NCBI GenBank assembly: GCA_964036045.1
Contig: OZ038387.1
Coordinates: 17,011,420 to 17,075,419, forward strand
From: Eutreptiella sp. 'Long Island Sound 2002'
Taxonomy: Eukaryota; Euglenozoa; Euglenophyceae; Eutreptiales; Eutreptiaceae
Reading direction: 5' to 3'
Length of the DNA: 64,000 nucleotides
Position numbers and translations under genes: made by a program. The notes beneath the pieces are model-generated. The model was not told the DNA's origin and made no database searches. It was given only the letters and a program-made list of their open reading frames with translations. This document shows, piece by piece, positions 57,089 through 64,000 of this stretch. Position 1 is the stretch's first letter. Each line of letters begins with the position of its first letter.

Positions 57089-57751
57089 CTACAAATACTG
57101 ATCCTCATCTACGTCCCACCGCAATTGCTGAGCAAAGTCAGGCTGCCTCCTCCAGCACACCCAACCGCGATTCCTCAGTACGATCCCCACCAGCCCCGCA
57201 AGAAGCCCCAGCCCGAGACCCAAGGCAAACGAGCCCGTCGTGTGGTCCCAGATCCGAGCCACCACTGTACGTTTGCACTCCCCAAGGCCCGCAGGTTGAT
57301 GTCCCTCCATACACTGCAGGCAGTGCTCTGGCCGCCGCTGGTGACAGACACTGCACCCTCTGGGGCATTGGACCCCGCATCTGTGCATTGTCCGCCAGGT
57401 CTGCCCTGGGGACCCCACGGCACAGGCCTCGCGCGGGACGGCGGGGTCCGTCGTGTAGCACCAGACCTCAGAGGAGAGGTCCGGATTGCGGCAGTAATTA
57501 TGGGGCAGCCAGGGGTACTGCGACGCATGAGGGTAGCGCTCCCGCCAGGGCTGACAGGGCAATCCACTTTTGGTATAAGCGAGTGTCCCCTGGAAGTCGG
57601 CGCCTCCCTCCTGCTCGAAGCATGTGTACGTGCCCGTGCCCATGCGACCCAGAGCGCACAAATCGTACACTGTCAGTTGCCGGTCAATGATGTCCATGTC
57701 CAGGCGCTGGTCGGTGTAAGACAGCAGCGTCTCGTAATTGGTCTTATAGAC
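57089..57751 (-). CDS. kringle, Cys-rich, single-pass membrane protein (last exon)
   Basis: The minus-strand exon starts after an acceptor (CCTTTCAG) at 57752 and ends with TAG at 57089. It encodes VYKTNYETLLSYTDQRLD, then from MDIID (57697) a kringle domain at about residues 26-92: GGADFQGTLAYTKSGLPCQP, YPWLPHNYCRNPDLSSEVWC, YTTDP. These are the diagnostic NYCRNPD and WCYT boxes. The C-terminal kringle cysteine pair is spaced oddly. Residues 107-141 (CPRGCSVCHQRRPEHCLQC) resemble a growth-factor-receptor/furin-type Cys-rich module. Residues 156-174 form one membrane span (FALGLGLGLLAGLVGIVL), followed by a short acidic tail (DVDEDQYL). Topology is type I, with the kringle outside. Upstream exons, including a signal peptide, are not identified. 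It is probably a cell-surface binding or receptor-like protein. Confidence 0.85.
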   Translation of the reverse strand, partial: VYKTNYETLLSYTDQRLDMDIIDRQLTVYDLCALGRMGTGTYTCFEQEGGADFQGTLAYTKSGLPCQPWRERYPHASQYPWLPHNYCRNPDLSSEVWCYTTDPAVPREACAVGSPGQTWRTMHRCGVQCPRGCSVCHQRRPEHCLQCMEGHQPAGLGECKRTVVARIWDHTTGSFALGLGLGLLAGLVGIVLRNRGWVCWRRQPDFAQQLRWDVDEDQYL

Positions 57752-57759
57752 CTGAAAGG

Positions 57760-59300
57760 GAGTGGGAGGGTGTGGGGGAAATATCTGAAACGGAATGGAG
57801 GGAACTTGGAATCAGCTCAAGTCCAGGCAATTTCAACGTCAGCCAGGCTGACAGACAGCCCCACAGAACGGATGCCGTTAGGCGCTAGTGGTGACTGCTA
57901 GACTTCCTGCACCCCCAATGCTCCGTGGTGGGCCCATTTCTCTCCTCATAAACCCTGCCCCTTCTATTATCAAGTGCATGGTGTTATTTTGACCACCTGT
58001 GTTTGGCCCCTGGTGGGTATTATGCAGTGAGGGTCGCTAAGCGAGTCAACCCAAATGCAATGGAAACATGAATCCACCCCAAAACATCACACGATGGAAT
58101 AGGCTGTGACGGTTTTCTGCCAAAGATTTGCATGGTCATGACAATTCTGCACAAGAGCTACAAACACATGAGGACACCACCCACGGCATATATAGCCAAA
58201 TGCACTGTACAGTCAGCCTACTAGGACTCAAAACGCATCCTGTGCCGTTGACAAGACTGAATGCACCATACGCAGCGACTTGACCAAAGAAAAAAGGATG
58301 TTGAAACATATCTTCGCAGGACAACCCATTGGCACTGTACTTCGTCTACTATTCCTCCACTGTAACATATTCAACAGCAGCGAGATTGAATGGTTTGTGA
58401 AATTGGGTATATGTTTCACAGCACTCCCTGGAACATTTTGGCGGCGCAACAATCAAATCACATGCGCATCTTTGGTATCTAGATGCTGGGGATGCACCAT
58501 ATTGTTGTTCTCATGTCTTCTTCACTCATTGGGGAGGGTTTGCCTGGGGCGCACCCAGCGCACTACTTTTGTACCAAGTATCCTGACTTTAGCCCTACAT
58601 ACCCTAGAGAATCCCCGAAAGCAGACTAGAATCAACTGCATGCTATTATTTTGATGCGTGATTATACAAGAGGTGGGTGATTAGTTCCTTGCTCCGTTCA
58701 CTTTTGAAAGGAGGTTGGGCAGCATCGACATGCGGGCCTCACAACCTTCAGACCATGGCCCTCCAGGTTCACCCGTGCCGATTTATAAAAAAAAAATCTA
58801 TCACGTTACTGAGCGTATCGAAGTGGTCATTTTGAGAAGTTGTCTTGGTGTTTTTGAAGTATGTTTCTTTTCATCATATCCCATGGGATTGAGAAGAATG
58901 GGCACTGGTGAAAAGGTATAAAGACAGCCTCAAACATGCTTTACATGTGATGTTTGATCATTATGGGTGGTCAAAATATCAAAAGAAAATCGGTCACAAG
59001 CAGGTTGTGCACCAGTCCCTTAGGAAGCCCCCACCACCCAATGGTCAAATGTGGGTTCACGTGATATTTGATCATCATGGGTCAAGAAAAAGAAAATGGT
59101 CCGGGAATGCCCCAGACAGGTGTCCGTGTAGTAGGATTGGGGCAGCTATGACAGCTGGCCATAAGCCAAGTGGCCCCATATGTTCGGCCATTGAAACAGG
59201 CGGGCTGATTGGGACAGGATCCCACAGAGCACCTCCTATGCTCCACGCCAGTTGAGTTGAGCCAAGTCTGCCACTGAAAAAACCCAAACTGTGTGTTTCT
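57760..59300. other. no supported gene; short direct repeat
   Basis: TGATGTTTGATCATTATGGG (58948) and TGATATTTGATCATCATGGG (59061) are similar words about 113 bases apart, each followed by TCAA-rich DNA and GAAAATGG-like words. Nothing else is recognised. Confidence 0.45.
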
Positions 59301-59375
59301 GTCTGCCTGCCTGCTTGCGATACTGACTGTCTGACTGACTGCTTGCCTGACTAATTGACTGATTGGCTGACTGTC
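59301..59375 (+). repeat. CTGA/CTGC tetranucleotide microsatellite
   Basis: About 18 imperfect CTGN units. Confidence 0.85.
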
Positions 59376-59517
59376 AGCCTCTCTTCGAGGCGCACTGCCG
59401 AAGGCAATAGAATTACATAACTTGCAATGGGGGAAAAAAGGTACCTGCCGTTAGAGCAAAAAGATACTCGCAATACGAACAGTTACTGGGGTGAACAGTT
59501 ACTGTCAGAACAAGCCG

Positions 59518-59581
59518 CGGTCGAATGGTAATGCAGCCAGCTGCAGACGCGCAGGTCCGCGGCTCAAATCCCCGTTGGCCG
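59518..59581 (+). repeat. tRNA-like sequence (SINE head or tRNA pseudogene)
   Basis: CGGTCGA and TTGGCCG pair as a 7-bp acceptor (two wobble pairs). A T arm CGCGG-CTCAAAT-CCCCG closes with one mismatch and contains a B-box-like GGCTCAAATCC. At 64 bases the D and anticodon arms are too short for a working tRNA. Confidence 0.3.
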
Positions 59582-59632
59582 ATCGCCGGCGGCGCCGGCC
59601 GACCGGTCAGCTCTGCCCAATCTGACCCTCAT

Positions 59633-60698
59633 TCAAACCCTTCTGAGCACAAACTTTTGAGCACAAACGTTTGACCCCACCCCCCTGTGTGACATTCCGT
59701 CTGGTTGTTGCTCCTTTACGGGGCCCTGAACGGTCACCCGTTCTTCCTTCCCATGTTGCATCGGGTCGCTGCTTTCTGTCGGCCGCTGCGGCCGGTGCTC
59801 TTGCTGGTGTCGTTTCCGCGTTCGCGGAGCCCAGTAGTTGGTGTGTTGGGGCTGTGCTGAATGTGGCATGGTGTGCCGTTTGCGCGTCAGCGGCGCCCAA
59901 TAATTGGCGTATTGAGGATGTGCTGGTTGTTGCCGGGGTTGTTTGACTGTTTTTGCTGTCCACACACCTCTGTCCACAGGCCGTCCATAGCCTGCCTCGC
60001 TGTGTTTCTGTGAGGCCCAGGTGCCCTGTTCCTCCACGCGCTGTCCAGGCCGTCCACCATATGTGCTTCCCCCCCCCACGGCTGGTCTGCCCCTGATGGG
60101 CTCCCGCTCCTGTTGCGCAAACAGCCCATCTGGGCTGCGGGAGACACCCCCCACCTGATGCCGGTTGAGCAGGGGTTGCCCTGGCACCTGGTAGCAACGG
60201 GGCTGGCTGGCCAAGCCATCCCCTTTATTGTCGCTGCCTCCCATAAACGCTCCACCATCCGCTGCATTCTGGTTCCCTGTTCCCGCTGTTCTGGTTGCCT
60301 CTCCTGCCTTGCTGTGCCCCTCCTCCTTGTCTGCTGTGCTCGCCCTTGTCCCTCTTGGTGTGGCTCCCGCGTTGTGTGTGTCTGTGTTGCTCCTCCCCCT
60401 GTCTGGTGGCGCTCCTGGGTGCCCATGTCGCGCACCCCCTCCTGTCCCACCCGCCTGCCCCCCCGTACGAGGATTTCACATCTCCGTATGACGTGGACTG
60501 TCCCGTGCGTGATTGACTGGTCACGGCTGTGTTGCCACCCCCATGGCGGGCACCTCCCGGCGCGCGGGGCACAGCCCCCGCCCTTGTGGAGTACGTGGGC
60601 ACCTTTGTAGAGGGAGGGGGGGGGGTGTTTGCTGCTGGCTCGCTCGGCGTGCACCGCATTTGGTGGTTGCTGCAGTGCTCGCCCCCCCCACCCCCCAA
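59633..60698 (-). CDS. Gly/Gln/Arg-rich hypothetical protein, frame break
   Basis: Two minus-strand frames, 60698-60225 and 60244-59633, share a disordered composition. The first has GGARHGGGNTAVTSQSRTGQ and SYGGAGGWDRRG; the second has GGVSRSPDGLFAQQ and GGGSTYGGRPGQ. Near the end a 23-residue repeat occurs twice (QYANYWAPLTRKRH and QHTNYWAPRTRKRH), reflecting a 69-bp tandem repeat at about 59807-59925. RG/SYGG composition recalls RNA-binding low-complexity regions, but the DNA is GC-rich and long frames arise easily. The frames overlap by 20 bases in different registers, so a frameshift or short intron is needed. Confidence 0.3.
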
Positions 60699-60699
60699 A

Positions 60700-61148
60700 A
60701 AGTGATATCCAGTTTCAGGGGATAGAGGCCTCCAATCAAAAAATCCATTGGGGGATTGTCATATTGGGCAAAATAATGATTTTACAAGGGGTTGGACATC
60801 AGATATCATGCCTTGGGGTATGCTACGCGAATGACCCCCCCCAAAAGAGGGGGTAAACGACGCCCGCGCCTGCGCTTGATCAAACAACCCCTCTTCGAGG
60901 CTATTTTGAAAATCAGAACACCCTGCCCTCAAAAGAATGAATCATAAATTCAAGTCATTTTGTTTTGATGTAATAACAATTTTTCTGATGTAAAAGTAAA
61001 ATTCTATTTTAGGAATGATGCTACTATTGCGATATGTACACTTGAGGGCTCTGGCACCCCATGGCGACCTCAAAGATGGGACGCCAAATCCACGAAGCAC
61101 AAAGTACTCTGTTTGGCCACCAATTAAAAGAACCTGGCCAATATAACA
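60700..61148. other. no gene seen
   Basis: Intergenic. C runs lie at 60680-60700 and 60834-60842. Nothing is recognised. Confidence 0.5.
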
Positions 61149-63863
61149 TCAGGTTGACACATTCCAACCATTTGGCACCCAAGAAGAGGTGGCTGCCTGA
61201 AGACAAAGTTTGACAAACCCTGACCAACCCACCCAAATTGGATCCTTTTGTGAAGGCAAAGATTGGGCTTCACTGAAGAACCCTCCAAAGAGGTACAGGG
61301 AACGATTTGGCACTGTGCGTGCACTATTGTTGGTAGAATCCAGACTGTATACCCATGAAAAGCATGACCTCTCAGGGGCACCAAATGCACCCACGAGAGT
61401 ACCATCCACCTGGGCACCAACAAGCTTGCCTTCAATGTCTGCGTCATTGGGTTGTGCATTCTCATCATCTTCTCCTCTCAGGAACCTACACCGCACAATG
61501 CCCAGTATTTGCCGGGTGGTACAAAAACTTTACACTGTGTGCGAAGGCATCCCCGCAGACGCTCTTTTTCCGCGTCTGACCCCGTGCTTGGGTAAATGGG
61601 GGACATGCAATGCCCTGCAGCTTAGACGCTTGCACACATACACAAGCAGAGGGCACAGGGGCTGTCTTACACACCTGCATCCCTGCAAACAGGTACAAGG
61701 TTTGCCTGTGCGAGAGCGCCGCCTGCACACCCATCAGATTGAAAGGCAGCGTGCTGTTTAGCAGTGTCAGCGATCCCTGCGTGCAGGAATATAGCCATAT
61801 GTCCTTGCCCTTGAACAGGAGCACACTGGCAGTCTCGTTCGGGTGCTCCAGCGCGGCATCCACTGCACCAAACCCATCCAAATCTGGGGCTGGCACGGGC
61901 CCCTTGGATCCCTCCCGCAAATTTCGTCCATCGATCAGGCTGAAGTGGAGTGATCCATTGCACGTGAAGGTACTGCTGACGTTCCCGTCCACGAGTTCGT
62001 TCATGGACCGTGAGGCAGGGAAAAGAGCGCCCGAAGCCGGATCCAACGACCAAATGGCTCCGTCACTGACAAGGTACGGCACGCCCTCGACGGTGAACGC
62101 GGTGTCCACACGCAGTGCCCCGCCCGGCTTCCAGAGCTCACAGGGCGTCGACAAGAACGGGGCGTGTGCCCGGAGGTCCTCCTGGAAACAGGCCGGTCTG
62201 GAGCGGTCCTGCACCGGCACCTGCGGACTGCGATACCACCACCACTCCGACCCCGACTCTGCCCCCTCGAAGGCCTCCCACACCGGCCGCCCCCGCCACT
62301 GCATAGGCCACGTCAAGTTCAGCGCCCACAGGACCGTCGGGGCGGTGTCCTCAATGGAGACGAGGGAGTGGGCCAGAGTTTGGCCGTGGCGGATCCCGGC
62401 CCCAACCGCCAGCCACTGCGTGTTCACTTCCGCGTCGCTGAAGCCACCGTGGTCGCGGCCGGCGCACTCTTCTCGCCCGTGGTCACTCAGCACTATCATG
62501 ACTGTACGGTCCCACAGCCCCAGGGCCTCCAGGCGATTGTACACCTGGAACAAGCGTGAGCGAGTCAGTGAGTGAGTGAGTGAGTGCGGGCCGTGGTGGC
62601 GGTGATCCATCAAACCATCAATGAGTGTGATCTTTTTCTCCAGTTGTGTCAAGATGCACAGACGGAACAGCACAGCAAGGCCTGACTCTACCCAAAACCC
62701 CGCCCGAATCAACACGACACGTTGGGACCGAACTAGTGGAGCAGGGGTCAGCACCATTAAGCACTGTGGGCCGTGTGCACCAACCACCACCTCAGACACG
62801 ACTAAGACAGCAATCGGTCAAGATCATTTTTCATGGGTGCTTTTCACATTTGAACGCTCCATTAAATGGTGAGCCCTTTGCGTTTACAGGAGTGCAGCGA
62901 ACATGTTTGCCCAGCCTCCCCCAACAGTAACTGTCAATCAAGCCCCAACCGTATCCGTAAAACTGCGACTGCAACGGTTCTGTAACCACCGCCTCCTGCT
63001 GGCCAACCGCTTTCGTGACCGTCGCCAACCGGTTTTACAAGCGTCTGCCGCACCACCCTGCGGCCTCCCTCTCGGTCCAGCGCAGGACTGCCATCAACGG
63101 CGGGCAGGCGAGCGGGCAGGAGGGAACGGCGGGGGCGAGGCACCTTCTGCAGCTGCGCATCCGCGAGGCTGATCTCTTGGTACTGGTACCCGTCGACCCC
63201 GAAGCTGTGGCCACAATCATCGACGGCGTCGAACTGCAGGAACGAGACACTGGGCGCCGTGCTGTTGTGCGGGAACGTGTCCAGGAAGCGGTCCACCATC
63301 GCCGGGCCCTGGGCCATGCACCCGGGGCACGTGCCGCAGTAGAACTCCGTGTGCAGGTGGTCCACGTGCTCTTCGGGCACGAACAGGGGCCGCAGCCGGT
63401 CCCAATTGTAAAACGCGGTGGTCGTGATGTCCGGCCTCTGGGCCTTGAGCACCGCGAACAGATTGGGCAGCACGGCGCCCCGGCCGCCGACCGGGGGCAC
63501 GGCAGAAGTGTTGCGGTGCCACCCGTTGTCGCGGATGCCGGTCACCGTGGGGCCGGCGGAGTACAGGAGCGCGGCCCAGTTCGGCAGCGACAGCGTGGGG
63601 TACACGGACCGGGCGCGGTCGGTGTGAGCCCCGAGGCGGCGGAGGCGGCGCAGGGCCGGCAGCGTGGCGAGCCTGCGATGCAGCACGTCCACCTGCAGCC
63701 CGTCCAGCCCGAAGATGATGATGTGCTGGACCGGCACCGAAGGCCCTCCGCCGGCGACCAGAGGGCACGCCACGGACAGCAGCAGCAGCAGCAGCAGCAG
63801 CAGCGGCGGCGGTGGCCACAAGGCGCCGGCACTCTGCCTGAGACCAGCCCCGTCGGGGGCCAT
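61149..63863 (-). CDS. ENPP-like type I phosphodiesterase (alkaline phosphatase superfamily)
   Basis: Exon 1 (63863-63144, 240 codons) starts with a signal peptide containing ten Leu, partly coded by a CAG/CTG repeat. It then reads VQHIIIFGLDGLQVDVL (metal-binding Asp54), SVYPTLSLPNW (nucleophile Thr90), TGIRDNGWHRN and LQFDAVDDCGHSFGVDGYQY (second metal site). Exon 2 (62544 down to about 61675) joins in phase as LADAQLQK-VYNRLEALG and supplies MIVLSDHGREECAGRDHGGF with the remaining metal ligands. A C-terminal half of about 200 residues has repeated beta-strand motifs (YLVSDGAIWSLD, LLFKGKDIWLYS, TLYLFAGM), like a kelch or hemopexin propeller. The frame is open to 61486, or it splices near 61673 to a segment ending at 61149 that has another such motif (SLYLFGGF). 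Likely substrate: a phosphodiester or nucleotide in the secretory path or outside the cell. The exact ENPP subtype is not assigned. A TGAG microsatellite lies in the intron. Confidence 0.85.
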
Positions 63864-64000
63864 TCCTGAAACAACACAAACTCAGTGCCGTGGGGGAGGG
63901 CGGGGGGCACACGTCGGGCTCAATCAGGGCTTCCCTTGAGCCAAAAAACGAACGGTGCTACCACTAAAGACGGGTCCCATGCCCTTGCACTGTGCCAAGC
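63864..64000. other. upstream region of the phosphodiesterase gene
   Basis: No further feature can be made out before the window end. Confidence 0.4.

Noticed and set aside
63015-63912. Long frames overlapping the phosphodiesterase exon on both strands
   Set aside because: High GC leaves few stops; only the chosen frame has the catalytic motifs and splices in phase.

Overview
The window is nuclear DNA from a eukaryote. It has spliceosomal GT-AG introns, LINE-type and DNA-transposon remnants, many micro- and minisatellites, long G/C homopolymers and one 200-base assembly gap. Codon use, Kozak-like starts and gene types (TPR, polyglutamine/coiled-coil, kringle-transmembrane, ENPP-like phosphodiesterase) suit a unicellular alga or protist of roughly 50% GC. 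I cannot name the species. TAA, TAG and TGA all act as stops.

Layout. 0-6 kb is retroelement debris: a minus-strand LINE (endonuclease remnant, reverse transcriptase with a YMDD box) with a ubiquitin-like domain on the same strand upstream of it, facing a plus-strand LINE tail (zinc knuckle plus RNase H). 6.2-7.4 kb holds a minus-strand ORF with a serine tail and a PHD-like CPDC motif. 7.6-13.7 kb is gene-poor with SINE-like copies. 13.74-14.57 kb is a DNA transposon with clear terminal inverted repeats and a 4-bp target duplication; a second copy lies near 33.5-34.3 kb. A multipass membrane protein gene with two frame breaks (14.76-15.84 kb, minus) and an unusual reverse-transcriptase fragment (16.7-17.5 kb, plus) follow, then about 3.7 kb of repeats.

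21.3-38.7 kb is the gene-rich core, all on the plus strand and all split by introns, so single-frame ORFs largely miss it. By joining exons whose splice phases agree I read a TPR gene (21.28 kb to the gap), a 3' gene part (24.98-27.54 kb, perhaps the same gene), a gene at 27.76-29.72 kb, a gene at 29.78-30.49 kb, and a coiled-coil/polyglutamine gene from 32.43 kb. The functions of the middle genes are not recognised.

38.7-48.7 kb has no gene I can support, only isolated candidate exons and repeats. 48.7-51.1 kb is a broken pogo/CENP-B-type transposon; an internally deleted relative lies at 54.0-54.9 kb on the minus strand. The DNA between them is AT-rich and contains a head-to-head telomere-like TTAGGG/CCCTAA palindrome. 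57.1-57.75 kb (minus) is the last exon of a kringle, Cys-rich, single-pass membrane protein. 61.15-63.86 kb (minus) is a secreted or lumenal type I phosphodiesterase/alkaline-phosphatase-superfamily enzyme in at least two exons. There is no operon logic; the genes are independent units embedded in repeats.
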